Shown here in pieces: positions 53,016 to 61,879 of a stretch of 64,000 nt of DNA. The notes under the pieces are model-generated. The model did not search any database. It worked only from the letters and a program-made list of their open reading frames with translations, and was not told the DNA's origin. Each line of letters opens with the position of its first letter. Positions within the stretch are counted from its first letter, which is position 1. The stretch spans positions 372,001 through 436,000 of the forward strand of contig NZ_QUEE01000001.1 in assembly GCF_003477885.1 (NCBI RefSeq). The letters are read 5' to 3'. Made by a program: the position numbers and the translations under genes. The stretch comes from Lachnotalea sp. AF33-28 (GTDB lineage Bacteria > Bacillota > Clostridia > Lachnospirales > Lachnospiraceae).

Positions 53016-53738
53016 ATGCTGCTTAATATACTTATTTTTATAATTGCCTGTTCATCGGGCTTTCTACAATCCATCAGCGGTTTTGGTTATTCGGTGGTGT
53101 CTATGGCCACTCTCCCCATGCTGATGACACCGGTTGCTGCTACCACAGTTTCCGGAGTGGTAGGCAACCTTCAGTCCATAGTATTGTCTCTGAAGATGAG
53201 ACATCACATTCGTTATCGCGTACTTGCAGTACCGCTTGTAATATCTGTTTTATCAGGCTGGGTTGCTATCTCAATTATGTCTGCACGGCCTCTTGTGGAA
53301 TACAAGCGTATGTTAGGCATATTCTTAATCTTTATTGCTCTCTATCTTCTTTTTTTCAATAATAGAATAAAAATCAAGGCTAATATATTTACCGGTATCA
53401 TAACAGGTATCATCAGCGGAATTGCCAATGGTCTATTCGGTATGGGCGGTCCGCCCGCTGTTATGTACATGATGGCAGCCACCAAAAACAAGGAAGAATA
53501 TTTATCTACAATACAGTTTTTCTTTCTTTTATCCGGACTTAGCAATACAGCCGCAAGAATATGGAATGGCGCATTATCAGATGCAGTGTTAAAGTTCTGT
53601 GTTATTTCTATCGCAGGTATGCTTCTTGGCGGACTAGCCGGAGCAAAGGTTTTCAAGAAATTATCTCAGGACCAGATGGGGAAATTTGTATATGGCTTTA
53701 TGATGATTATGGGACTGTTTATCGCATTCAAAGGATGA
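53016..53738 (+). CDS. TauE/SafE family membrane permease
   Basis: A 240-residue, very hydrophobic protein with about seven or eight segments. The paired half motifs are present: GFLQSISGFGYSVVSMATLP in the first half, and GIISGIANGLFGMGGPPAVM in the second, where GMGGPP is the family signature. Members move sulfite, sulfoacetate, sulfolactate or other small anions, usually outward. It lies 27 bp after the GH52-like gene and 18 bp before the fucosidase, so it is co-expressed with glycan breakdown. No sulfatase or sulfonate gene is nearby; the anion is unknown. Confidence 0.9.
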   Translation: MLLNILIFIIACSSGFLQSISGFGYSVVSMATLPMLMTPVAATTVSGVVGNLQSIVLSLKMRHHIRYRVLAVPLVISVLSGWVAISIMSARPLVEYKRMLGIFLIFIALYLLFFNNRIKIKANIFTGIITGIISGIANGLFGMGGPPAVMYMMAATKNKEEYLSTIQFFFLLSGLSNTAARIWNGALSDAVLKFCVISIAGMLLGGLAGAKVFKKLSQDQMGKFVYGFMMIMGLFIAFKG

Positions 53739-53756
53739 CAGTTAAAGGAGGTATTT

Positions 53757-55025
53757 ATGAAAAACAATACTATGAACTGGTGGCTTGATGCCAAATTTGG
53801 TATGTTCATTCACTGGGGAGTCTATGCGTTGCTGGCAGGTACATGGAAAGGAAGAACCGTTAAAGGCAACAGCGAGTGGATTATGCATCGTTTAAATATA
53901 CCGGTCAAAGAGTATGAAGAGATTGCTTCCACCTTCTGTCCATCAGAATTTAATTCCGATCTTTGGGTAAAAACGGCATATGAATCCGGAATGAAATATA
54001 TTGTATTTACCGCCAAACATCATGACGGTTTTGCTATGTTCCATTCATCAGACCCTTACAACATTACAGATGCAACACCTTTCGGCAGAGATCCTGTAGC
54101 TGAACTTGCAAAAAGCTGCAAGAAATACGGAATAAGATTATGTTTATACTATTCACACGTGTTAGACTGGCACGAGCCGGATGCTTTCCGTGATGATATA
54201 CCACTTGATCAGCTGTCCCTGGTACAGGAAAAAAATATATCATTCCGAAGATATCTTGACAAAAAAGTGAAACCCCAATTGAAAGAGCTCCTCTCGAATT
54301 ATGGAAACATAGGCGCCTTGTGGTTCGATATGCCCGGCTGCATTGACAGCACATATTGCAGGGAAATACGTGATTATGTAAAAATGCTTCAGCCTGAATG
54401 TATTATCAGTGGCCGCATTGGTCATGGGATGGGGGATTACATTACAGTTGGCGATAACAAAATTCCGCTGACGGCCTGCAGTAAACCATGGGAAATGCCG
54501 GGTACGATAAATGATACATGGGGGTATAAAGCAGGAGATCGGAAATGGAAAACTTCAGATGAGCTGTTACGTATTTTACTTAAAATAGTCAGCAGGGGCG
54601 GTAATTACCTTCTGAATGTAGGTCCCGATGCTCTGGGAAATATTCCTGAAGAAAGTGTTAGAGTGCTTAAGGAACTGGGAGCTTTCCTTACTCAAAACAG
54701 TGAAGCAGTCTATGGCGCTGCTGCCATGAATCCTTACCCCTATGATCTGTCCGAAGGTTTATTTACTTCAAAACCTGGAGTAATGTATTATTGCTGTCTG
54801 TCTGTTCCTGACAAACTGTTTCTTAGCTGTATCTCTAACCCCATTAAAGCGGTGACACTGTTAAGGACAGGCGAAGCGCTCTCATACGAAGTCACATGGT
54901 CTGAGGCTTCCATGTGCCATGATCTGGTGATTGACATGCCGGTCGAGTTTATAAATGACAATATTATTGTTATAAAAATTGAAATTGAAGGAAACACCCC
55001 TGTTTTTGAAAATATCTTCCGGTAA
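53757..55025 (+). CDS. GH29 alpha-L-fucosidase
   Basis: A 422-residue protein without signal peptide, so cytoplasmic. The family opening NWWLDAKFGMFIHWGVYALL, then KYIVFTAKHHDGFAMFHSS, RLCLYYSHVLDWHEPD, the nucleophile Asp in IGALWFDMPG, and the late WGYKAGDRKWKTSDELLRIL then SRGGNYLLNVGPDALGNIP, are all present. GH29 enzymes release L-fucose from glycan ends; an accessory lectin-like domain is absent. AAAGGAGG precedes the ATG. Last gene of the plus operon; its product would feed the FucI-like pathway on the other side. Confidence 0.95.
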   Translation: MKNNTMNWWLDAKFGMFIHWGVYALLAGTWKGRTVKGNSEWIMHRLNIPVKEYEEIASTFCPSEFNSDLWVKTAYESGMKYIVFTAKHHDGFAMFHSSDPYNITDATPFGRDPVAELAKSCKKYGIRLCLYYSHVLDWHEPDAFRDDIPLDQLSLVQEKNISFRRYLDKKVKPQLKELLSNYGNIGALWFDMPGCIDSTYCREIRDYVKMLQPECIISGRIGHGMGDYITVGDNKIPLTACSKPWEMPGTINDTWGYKAGDRKWKTSDELLRILLKIVSRGGNYLLNVGPDALGNIPEESVRVLKELGAFLTQNSEAVYGAAAMNPYPYDLSEGLFTSKPGVMYYCCLSVPDKLFLSCISNPIKAVTLLRTGEALSYEVTWSEASMCHDLVIDMPVEFINDNIIVIKIEIEGNTPVFENIFR

Positions 55026-55055
55026 TACTTGTTAGAGCACGCACGGCGGGCATAC

Positions 55056-55101
55056 TATAAAGACGGTGAACCGATGATTTAGCCGGTCCACCGTCTTTAT
55101 A
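55056..55101. terminator. Bidirectional terminator between fucosidase and nagA
   Basis: TATAAAGACGGTG and CACCGTCTTTATA form a perfect 13-bp stem around about 20 bases, with A/T-rich ends on both sides. It serves two convergent genes. Confidence 0.85.
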
Positions 55102-55111
55102 CTTATCACTA

Positions 55112-56341
55112 TCAGTATTCTTCCACCAGATACTCATAGCATTCGAGATTATCATACCCGCATCCGACATCAGGCGTATATTCCGTAACGCCTTCCACCA
55201 CCGTCTCGATCACCCGGTAATCATCATCGATCACCACATAATCCGCATCCTTGTGTTCTTTAATAGAACCCTTCTTTCCGCTTACATGGCAGACCTTCGC
55301 CGGGTTCAGGGATGCCATCTGCACCGCCTCTTCCATAGGGATGCCAAGCCGTTCCACCCAGTTTTGGATACCATAGAGGATATGCAGCGCGCTGCCGTCT
55401 ATAGTACCGTCCGCGATGTGCAGCAGTCCGTCGGTACCCACCTCATATTTCTCATAGCCGCATTCATTATCGGCGGGGAGATGGTAGAGACCGGTTTTCA
55501 GGCCGGACATCTTGCCTGCATCCGCTACCAGGCAGAGCCTTTGGGGCCCCTTCATCTCATAGCAGATCCTTAAAAATTCCGCCGAGGTGTGCGCGCAGTC
55601 AGAGTTCAGCTCGTTATAAATGCGCTTATCCAGCAGGGCCGCGCCCACCACGCCGACTTCGCGCTGATGGATCATGCGCATACAGTTACCGGTCTTCTGA
55701 GTGATAACGGCACCGCGGTCGATAGCTGTTTCGCATTCCCCGTAAGTGGCCCAGCTGTGCCCGATACAGGGGTTAATGCCGTTTTGTACCAGATAATCAA
55801 GTATTTCCAGGTTGCCCGGAATCTCAGGCGCCATCGTTACAGTCACGATATGGCCTTTAGATATCTCCACCCATTTCTTCATCCGCTCCAGGTCCGGTGC
55901 ACAGATTTCAGCAGGATCTACGGAGCCGAGCACTTTCGGCGAAATAAACGGTCCCTCCATATGGATACCCAGGATGCGGGCACCCACCCGTGGCTCCTCG
56001 CAGGCATCGGCAATCGCCGCAGTATTCTCCAACAGCCTGGGAGTCAGATGGTTGGTGGGAAGAAACGCAGTCACACCGCAGGTAGTCAGGGCCCTGCCCA
56101 GTTTTTTGATTTCTTCTTTGTCCGGAGACATGGCGTGCCAGCCTTTATAACCATGCACATGCATTTCGATGATGCCTGGAATAATACGCTGCCTCCCGTA
56201 ATCCCGGATTTGCATCCCTTGCGTATCGGGCAGGTTTTCATCCGTGTAGATGGCCCTGATTATTCCGTCTTCTACCAGAAAAGCCCCGCTCAAGCACCCC
56301 CTCTCCGTATAGATCCGCTGCGATTTTACAAGAAATTTCAT
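55112..56341 (-). CDS. nagA: N-acetylglucosamine-6-phosphate deacetylase
   Basis: A 409-residue cytoplasmic metal enzyme that removes acetate from GlcNAc-6-phosphate. The amidohydrolase signature is EMHVHGYKGWHA near residue 60; GIHMEGPFISP holds the metal Glu; GHSWATYGEC and CAHTSAEFLRI hold His ligands; CLVADAGKMSG holds the catalytic Asp; the late NPAKVCHVSGKKGSI completes the fold. Length fits NagA. No nagB is in the window. GAGGGAAAGG precedes the ATG. It could process GlcNAc from the same host glycans as the fucosidase. Confidence 0.93.
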   Translation of the reverse strand: MKFLVKSQRIYTERGCLSGAFLVEDGIIRAIYTDENLPDTQGMQIRDYGRQRIIPGIIEMHVHGYKGWHAMSPDKEEIKKLGRALTTCGVTAFLPTNHLTPRLLENTAAIADACEEPRVGARILGIHMEGPFISPKVLGSVDPAEICAPDLERMKKWVEISKGHIVTVTMAPEIPGNLEILDYLVQNGINPCIGHSWATYGECETAIDRGAVITQKTGNCMRMIHQREVGVVGAALLDKRIYNELNSDCAHTSAEFLRICYEMKGPQRLCLVADAGKMSGLKTGLYHLPADNECGYEKYEVGTDGLLHIADGTIDGSALHILYGIQNWVERLGIPMEEAVQMASLNPAKVCHVSGKKGSIKEHKDADYVVIDDDYRVIETVVEGVTEYTPDVGCGYDNLECYEYLVEEY

Positions 56342-56491
56342 ACCTTTCCCTCGCTTTCTGCCGCCCGTTACAGCAGCTTACATCTGAAAACATTACACTA
56401 TTTTTCCCGCCGTCTGAACTGTTACCGCAATTTGGATACCCGCAGAAATGCCATATAGAACTGAACTAAGTAGCTCTTTTCATCTCCCTTC

Positions 56492-57385
56492 TCACCCCCA
56501 GTACTTCCTAAGCCACTTCTTTGCCTCTTCCTCCGACAGTTCAAAGCGCTTCTGCAGTTTCTCCTGCACACGTTCCCTCGGTATATTTTCCTCACGATTA
56601 TCACAGATAAAAGCTCTAATTCCTTTCTCCATACCTTGCTCTATTCCTAGCGTTATTCCTTGCTCCATTCCCTGCTTTACTCCAATCCTAATCCCCTGCT
56701 CCCTTTCCTCTTCCAATATCTTACACATAATCTCCACTCCTTCCTTCTGCTCCTTCAAATATCTCACTTTCCTCACCACATTCGGAAACACCTCTGTCTG
56801 ATAATCGCTGTCCGACTTTTTCATATACCTAAGCAGTTCATCAATCTTCTCATCCTCACAACCATATGTCAGATTCGCATATACCTCATGCACTCCGTTA
56901 TCCGTTACCGTACCCTGTCCCCTGACCACTCTGTCTATATAACTAATCCCCGTCTTCTGATTCAGAAAATCCTTCTCCGTAATAAATATCAGATACAGCT
57001 CCGGCAGTTCCTCATACGGACACCCTTTTTCCAAAAAGCTCATATCCATACTCGCCTGATAATATCTGGCCCGTCTTTGATGGTCTTCATCCTCCGAAAC
57101 CTGCATCTCAATATTTACCATCCTGCCGTCCGTATCCTCGGCCAGCACATCCAGAACGACCGATCGGTTCTCAATATTCCGGATCGAATACTGTGTTTTA
57201 ACGTCCTTCACCACTAATGACGGATGTCCCAGCAATATCCGGATCACCTCCTGGCACGCTTCCTTATCCTCCAGCACCTTGCAGAAAAATATGTCGCTGG
57301 TCAGTTGAAACCTGCGCACCTTATTTCTTCTCTCCTCATAACTATCCATCCTGTTCCCGCAATAAGACTCTTGATCTGTCCCCAT
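56492..57385 (-). CDS. Rpn/transposase-31-type PD-(D/E)XK nuclease family protein
   Basis: A 297-residue protein. QLTSDIFFCKVLEDKEACQE and IRILLGHP form the typical opening; SVVLDVLAED followed by VNIEMQVSEDED is the D...ExQ catalytic core of PDDEXK_2 nucleases; RARYYQASMDMS follows. The C-terminal third is a run of GIRIGVKQGMEQGITLGIEQ repeats, helical and variable in this family. Such genes are multicopy in Lachnospiraceae and Rpn proteins promote RecA-independent recombination. GGAGGGAGG precedes the ATG. It lies next to a short inverted-repeat element. Confidence 0.88.
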   Translation of the reverse strand: MGTDQESYCGNRMDSYEERRNKVRRFQLTSDIFFCKVLEDKEACQEVIRILLGHPSLVVKDVKTQYSIRNIENRSVVLDVLAEDTDGRMVNIEMQVSEDEDHQRRARYYQASMDMSFLEKGCPYEELPELYLIFITEKDFLNQKTGISYIDRVVRGQGTVTDNGVHEVYANLTYGCEDEKIDELLRYMKKSDSDYQTEVFPNVVRKVRYLKEQKEGVEIMCKILEEEREQGIRIGVKQGMEQGITLGIEQGMEKGIRAFICDNREENIPRERVQEKLQKRFELSEEEAKKWLRKYWG

Positions 57386-57595
57386 ACTGCTCCTCCCTCC
57401 TATGGCAGGAGCTGCTTCTTTCCTCCTGCCATATCATAAACTAATGTTAATTGAAAAATATGGCAGAATATGCCGGCCGCCGTTACCACAGCAAAGAACG
57501 AAACAGAAAATAATGTTCTGAAACGAACATCGATATATTACTATTATAATCTGCCCCTTCAAAAATCTCAACACTTTTTTCCTCGAATGTAATCC

Positions 57596-57668
57596 GTTAC
57601 TGTTCACACGCTGCCGATAAAGCAGCGTATGAGAGGGCAGGAATTTTTCAGTAACTGTGAACAGCAAC
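57596..57668. repeat. Short inverted-repeat element (MITE/REP-like), second copy
   Basis: GTTACTGTTCAC (57596-57607) and GTGAACAGCAAC (57657-57668) are 12-bp inverted ends with one mismatch. The inner right side, GTAACTGTGAA, matches the element at 27161-27217, while the loops differ (73 versus 57 bp). It lies between the nuclease gene and the ABC operon promoter; nothing else is seen in 57386-57700. Confidence 0.7.
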
Positions 57669-57706
57669 GAATAGTAGCAAAACGGTAATAAAAACCCAGA
57701 AATATC

Positions 57707-57734
57707 TTGACAACAGCATGCGCTATGCTATAAT
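57707..57734 (+). promoter_or_regulatory. Strong promoter of the riboswitch-ABC operon
   Basis: TTGACA (57707-57712) and TATAAT (57729-57734), both perfect, are 16 bp apart. Transcription should start near 57741, exactly where the riboswitch begins. Confidence 0.88.
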
Positions 57735-57740
57735 ATCACC

Positions 57741-57880
57741 AAGCAATCAAAGGGAGTAGCAGAACATCCTGCAGGATGGATTTGAGACCGTCAGCCGATA
57801 TCGAGAGATATCCGTATCAAATGAGACAGCAAGACTTTTATTGTGGCAGCAATGTCATGATAGAGGTCTTTTCTTTTATC
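57741..57880 (+). promoter_or_regulatory. Probable yybP-ykoY (Mn2+) riboswitch with terminator
   Basis: AAAGGGAGTAGC (57749-57760) is the conserved 5' loop, CCGTCAGCC follows, and ATGAGACAGCAAGACTTTT holds the second conserved loop with 'AAGAC'. That strand (AAGACTTTTAT) can instead pair perfectly over 11 bp with ATAGAGGTCTT near 57859-57870, followed by TTCTTTT: a terminator sharing the aptamer strand, as in the Bacillus yybP leader. Mn2+ would favour the aptamer and so read-through into the ABC genes. Confidence 0.78.
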
Positions 57881-58018
57881 CAAACGGCCGCCGGCAGGAA
57901 GCGGCCTTCCATGACGGCGCACCCGCGATTGCCCGGGTATATGAGGCGCAGCTGTTAGGTACCGAACCGCCGCGTCAAACCCAAGAACGGAATCGGTTAG
58001 TAATATAAGGAGGATACT
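57881..58018 (+). other. GC-rich leader between riboswitch and ABC genes
   Basis: No convincing gene. It contains a GGCCGC/GCGGCC hairpin near 57886-57906 and an ACCGA/TCGGT hairpin near 57960-57995, then AAGGAGG. It is more GC-rich than its surroundings. It may be a further regulatory structure or the remains of an earlier gene. Confidence 0.4.
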
Positions 58019-58747
58019 ATGAAATTCATAATCGAAAACCTTTCCAAGAATTATGACAAGAAAGAAGTTCTCAAAGACATCAGCTTTTCCTTTGACAGTG
58101 GAAAGATCTATGGCCTTCTCGGCCGTAACGGAGCGGGCAAGACCACGCTGTTTAACTGTGTCAACCGGGATGTCAAAGCGGACTCAGGCCGTTTTTACCT
58201 GGAAGAGGGCGGTCAGGCCAGAGATATCGGCTGTGATGATATCGGCTATGTGCTCTCCACGCCCACAGTGCCCGAATTTCTCACCGGCCGGGAATTTCTT
58301 AAATTTTTTATCGATATCAACCGCAGGAGCATTTCCGGACTCCTAAGTATTGATGAATACTTTGATATGATGAATATCGAAGCTCCTGACAGGGATAAGC
58401 TCTTGAAGGACTATTCCCACGGCATGAAAAACAAGATGCAGATGCTCATCAATATCATTGCCAAACCAAATATCCTGCTGTTGGATGAGCCTCTGACCTC
58501 GCTGGACGTGGTCGTGGCCGAAGAAATGAAACAGCTTCTGCGTTCCCTCAAAACGGACCGGATCATCATCTTCTCCACCCATATCATGGAGCTGGCGCTG
58601 GATCTGTGCGACGAGATTGTGATACTCAATCATGGGGAGCTGGAAACTGTGGATAAGGAAAACCTGGATAACCGTGAATTTAAAGATAAGATAATCAATG
58701 CCCTGCGGGAGGAAGAACATGATGAAAAGCCTGATGCAAGCGTTTAA
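58019..58747 (+). CDS. ABC transporter ATP-binding protein
   Basis: A 242-residue ATPase: Walker A GLLGRNGAGKTTLF, a signature loop KDYSHGMKNKMQML (YSHGMKNK, as in exporter ATPases that lack the classic LSGGQ), Walker B NILLLDEPLTSLD and the switch His in IIFSTHIMEL. It energises the membrane protein encoded next, whose start lies 29 bp inside this gene. A Mn2+-type riboswitch upstream suggests a role in metal or stress handling; the substrate is unknown. AAGGAGG precedes the ATG. Confidence 0.95.
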   Translation: MKFIIENLSKNYDKKEVLKDISFSFDSGKIYGLLGRNGAGKTTLFNCVNRDVKADSGRFYLEEGGQARDIGCDDIGYVLSTPTVPEFLTGREFLKFFIDINRRSISGLLSIDEYFDMMNIEAPDRDKLLKDYSHGMKNKMQMLINIIAKPNILLLDEPLTSLDVVVAEEMKQLLRSLKTDRIIIFSTHIMELALDLCDEIVILNHGELETVDKENLDNREFKDKIINALREEEHDEKPDASV

Positions 58748-60311
58748 GATATCCTATTCCCTGAAGAATACCTACCGGGTCAACAGCATTATTTATTCCA
58801 TCCGCCAGCTGCCCCTCATTAAAAAGATTCTACCTGTTTCCCTTTACGGGATCAGGGGATTTAAAATATTTGCCAATGTTTTATCGGTCCTCTGGGAGAT
58901 ATCATCCGCGTTTTTAGGCAAGTTTCTGTATATCCTGCTGATGGTGACGGCGGTGAGCGGGCTTTATAAAGACGCGCCCGGGGCGGATCTGTTCGTGCAT
59001 ATATTTTTCTTTTTAACACTGATCGGCTCCTATATGAATACCTTTATGTTCAACCCGACCAACGACAAATACTATGCCATGATTCTCATGAGAATGGATG
59101 CGAAATCGTACACCCTGTCGAATTACATCTACTCCATGATCAAAGTGATGGCGGGCTTTCTGCCTTTCACCATATTGTTCGGCCTTGCAAAACAGGTTCC
59201 GCTATGGATCTGCTTACTGCTTCCCTTTTTTGCCGCATCGTCAAAAATGCTGGTAGCATGGTTCTCACTGCGAAGTTACACGGACACGGGAAAATGTGCC
59301 AATGAGAATCTTCCCGCCAGAATCGGATGGACCCTGGCAGCGGTATTGCTGGCCGCAGCGTATGGGCTGCCCTTTCTGGGGATTATTGTGCCTTACCTCC
59401 CAATCGCTGCAGTCATGGTGCTAAGCGTCGCAGCAGGCATTTATGCGGCTGTTCAAATCGGTAAATTTGACCAGTACCGGGATATGTATCAGACACTTTT
59501 ATCCGATAAGAAAAACGGTACGGATCTGACACAGGCGACGCGAAAGGCTGCGGCGGAACAGGGCCGCAGGATGATCAGCGCGGATTTGAGCATCACAAGC
59601 AGTAAAAAGGGCTTTGAATACTTCAACGAGCTGTTTATCAAAAGGCACCGGAAGGTGCTCTGGAGCGCCTCGGTAAAAATCGCCGTGGTGAGCCTGGCAT
59701 GTGTGGGCGGCCTGCTCATCGCCTGCCTGGTCAATCCGGCATTTGCTTCAAAAGCCAACCAGATGCTGATTTCTCTGGTACCGGCCTTCCTGTTTATCAT
59801 GTACGCCATCAACCGCGGCACCACCTATACCAGAGCGCTGTTCATGAACTGTGACCACAGCATGCTGACCTATTCCTTTTACAGGAAACCGTCATTTATC
59901 CTGCATCTGTTTTGGATACGGCTGCGCGAAATAGTGAAGGTCAATCTGCTTCCGGCGGCCGTGATCGCGGGCGGGCTGACGTTGCTTTTGTATGTTTCCG
60001 GCGGGACCGCCGCGCCCCTTTACTATCTGCTGGTGCCGGTATCCATCCTGTCCATGAGTGTTTTCTTTTCCGTGCATTACCTGGTGCTGTATTATCTGCT
60101 GCAGCCCTTTAATATGTACACCGAAGTTAAGAGCGCGACTTATCAGATTATCGCCATGGCCACCTACTGGCTGTGCTATCTGATGCTGCGCATCCGGGTG
60201 GATACCATGACCTTCTGCGCGCTGATGCTGGTATTCTGCATTCTCTACTGCATCGCCGCCTGCGTACTCGTATATAAATTGGCTTACAGGACCTTCCGGA
60301 TCAGAAATTAA
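58719..60311 (+). CDS. ABC exporter membrane protein, substrate unknown
   Basis: A 530-residue membrane protein from the ATG at 58719, six bases after GGAGG; an earlier ATG at 58698 has no ribosome site. About ten hydrophobic segments are seen, in two groups separated by a polar region near residues 240-310 (MYQTLLSDKKNGTDLTQATR then KAAAEQG). It resembles large two-part ABC-2-like permeases of clostridia but I cannot name a subfamily. Its gene overlaps the ATPase gene by 29 bp, so the two form one exporter under the riboswitch. Confidence 0.85.
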   Translation: MMKSLMQAFKISYSLKNTYRVNSIIYSIRQLPLIKKILPVSLYGIRGFKIFANVLSVLWEISSAFLGKFLYILLMVTAVSGLYKDAPGADLFVHIFFFLTLIGSYMNTFMFNPTNDKYYAMILMRMDAKSYTLSNYIYSMIKVMAGFLPFTILFGLAKQVPLWICLLLPFFAASSKMLVAWFSLRSYTDTGKCANENLPARIGWTLAAVLLAAAYGLPFLGIIVPYLPIAAVMVLSVAAGIYAAVQIGKFDQYRDMYQTLLSDKKNGTDLTQATRKAAAEQGRRMISADLSITSSKKGFEYFNELFIKRHRKVLWSASVKIAVVSLACVGGLLIACLVNPAFASKANQMLISLVPAFLFIMYAINRGTTYTRALFMNCDHSMLTYSFYRKPSFILHLFWIRLREIVKVNLLPAAVIAGGLTLLLYVSGGTAAPLYYLLVPVSILSMSVFFSVHYLVLYYLLQPFNMYTEVKSATYQIIAMATYWLCYLMLRIRVDTMTFCALMLVFCILYCIAACVLVYKLAYRTFRIRN

Positions 60312-60329
60312 ACCTTCCGTTATTGTAAA

Positions 60330-60382
60330 ACGCCCGCTGGTGCTAAGGCTGTAGAATACACAGCCAAAGCACTAGCGGGCGT
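60330..60382. terminator. Long bidirectional hairpin terminator
   Basis: ACGCCCGCT and AGCGGGCGT form the outer stem, extended by GTGCT/AGCAC and GGCTGT/ACAGCC inside, giving more than 18 pairs. It lies between the convergent ABC exporter and acetyltransferase genes. Confidence 0.85.
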
Positions 60383-60389
60383 CTCTGAT

Positions 60390-60923
60390 TTAACGTCGGC
60401 AGGCAGTTCCGTCACTGCTATATTGATAAGCTATTCTCGCGCTTTCATCCGCCAGATGTATGATGCCGCATCTCACAAAACCGCTTTTTTCTATCAACCT
60501 CTGCATGATCCGGTTATCCGCATGCGTATCAATCCGCAGATTGCCGGACCGCTCCAGACAAAACGCGAGGCATCGCTCAAATATGCCCCTTTCTGTTCCG
60601 TCACTTGCCACGCGGTGGATCGTCCCATAGGGCCTGTCGTCTATCCACGCTCCGTCTTCAATGATACGGTAAGTGGGTTCCTCTCCGATAAAGAAAACAA
60701 ACGCACCACAGAGCCTCCCATTTATCTCAACAACAAATAGCTGTTTTTTAAGGATATCCTCCTGCAGCAGCGCCGGCGAAGGATAAGTATCTCCCCATTG
60801 CCGCGGATTGCCGCTTTCACGCATATATTTCCTGGCCGCGCAAAATATTTCCAAAATCTCCGGCAAATCCAAAAGCTCGGCATTCCGGACCACTGTTTTT
60901 TTATTCTTATCACCGTTTATCAT
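60390..60923 (-). CDS. GNAT family N-acetyltransferase
   Basis: A 177-residue enzyme. The GNAT fold shows in VVRNAELLDLPEILEIFCAA, LCGAFVFFIGEEPTY, the acetyl-CoA loop region IHRVASDGTERGIFERCLAF, and LRIDTHADNRIMQRLIEKSG followed by FVRCGIIHL. It acetylates an amine of an unknown small molecule or protein. The ATG at 60923 has AAGGTG 8 bases upstream. It follows the nucleotidyltransferase gene by 17 bp, so the two may act together or simply share a transcript. Confidence 0.88.
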   Translation of the reverse strand: MINGDKNKKTVVRNAELLDLPEILEIFCAARKYMRESGNPRQWGDTYPSPALLQEDILKKQLFVVEINGRLCGAFVFFIGEEPTYRIIEDGAWIDDRPYGTIHRVASDGTERGIFERCLAFCLERSGNLRIDTHADNRIMQRLIEKSGFVRCGIIHLADESARIAYQYSSDGTACRR

Positions 60924-60940
60924 TACCCGCACACCTTTTA

Positions 60941-61837
60941 TCAGTCAGAGGGGCAGTGCGCCGATGCAGGATATACCTCCCGCGCATCCTTTGGAAGCCT
61001 GCGCACATGCTCCAGATACCCCCTGCTGTTTTCCGCCTCGGTTGAGTTATACGGATAACCGAAGACCGTTCCCAGTTCCTTCCCCAGTTCGTCAAAGAGG
61101 TCGCACATGTTAAACACCGCGATCCAGGCCCGCTCTGTGTCCGCCAAAGGAAAGGTGGCGAGGTAGCGTTTCCACAGGCTCTGCGGTATCCATTTATCCA
61201 GATATTTCCCCGCTTTGCCCACGCTGACCGCAAAACCGTTTTCCGCTCCCACCTTCCATTCAAGCAGGCGCAGCAGCTCCTCCCGGACATAATTGAGCAT
61301 TTCCATCACATAGAGGATCTCCTCCCTCCACAGGCCCTTTGCCACATTGTTCAGGCACCACCAGAACTCATTGCAGCAGCTTAAGAACTGTTCCCGATCC
61401 GGCCTTCTCACCCAGAAATCACAGTCCGACGGGTGTTCCAGCACCGGCAGGCAGCCGTCCTTATCCATCAGAACCCGGTACATATGGTCCGTTTCCAGAT
61501 TTTTCAGTTCCGATTTCAGCGTGCACACGTGCAGATCCAGCCGGTTTCCATCCGCGAACTGGATCAGCCACCCGTAACAGTTCTCCGGATCGGACGGAAA
61601 GAACGGGCTGTCCTCCGGGTACTGCATGTACAGCCGCTCTCCGAACCGGTCAATCCAGCTCCTGTCCTTTCGGAAGGAGCCGGTTTCCTCTACAATATAA
61701 ACTACATCATAATCCTGAAAAATATCCCGCGGCACGTTCGGATTCACTCTGGAGCCGCCCAGATATGCGGCCCGTATGCGTTCATCCTCCTCTGCCGTGC
61801 GGATTATCAGATCAAACATTTCCTTTTCCGATCGCAT
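60941..61837 (-). CDS. ANT(6)-type aminoglycoside/streptomycin adenylyltransferase family protein
   Basis: A 298-residue protein. YLGGSRVNPNVPRDIFQDYD then VVYIVEE is the nucleotidyltransferase core (GSR...DYD), near residues 25-50; RLDLHVCTL carries the third acid; and CNEFWWCLNNVAKGLWREEI is the family's helical motif. Family members transfer AMP to the 6-hydroxyl of streptomycin, but chromosomal homologues in gut clostridia often lack proven resistance. GGAAGG precedes the ATG. It follows the large glycosidase gene by about 42 bp. Confidence 0.88.
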   Translation of the reverse strand: MRSEKEMFDLIIRTAEEDERIRAAYLGGSRVNPNVPRDIFQDYDVVYIVEETGSFRKDRSWIDRFGERLYMQYPEDSPFFPSDPENCYGWLIQFADGNRLDLHVCTLKSELKNLETDHMYRVLMDKDGCLPVLEHPSDCDFWVRRPDREQFLSCCNEFWWCLNNVAKGLWREEILYVMEMLNYVREELLRLLEWKVGAENGFAVSVGKAGKYLDKWIPQSLWKRYLATFPLADTERAWIAVFNMCDLFDELGKELGTVFGYPYNSTEAENSRGYLEHVRRLPKDAREVYPASAHCPSD

Positions 61838-61879
61838 GAACTTTCCTTCCCGCCATGCGGCAACGCTGCCGCAAGCCCG

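Noticed and set aside
50811..55025. Sulfoquinovose (sulfoglycolysis) locus suggested by the TauE-type permease
   Set aside because: No sulfoquinovosidase, sulfolactaldehyde reductase or sulfo-sugar isomerase is recognisable; the isomerase and kinase look like the fucose/rhamnose types.
57776..57958. 60-codon open frame between promoter and ABC genes
   Set aside because: It lies across the riboswitch aptamer and terminator, has no ribosome site and no protein-like pattern.
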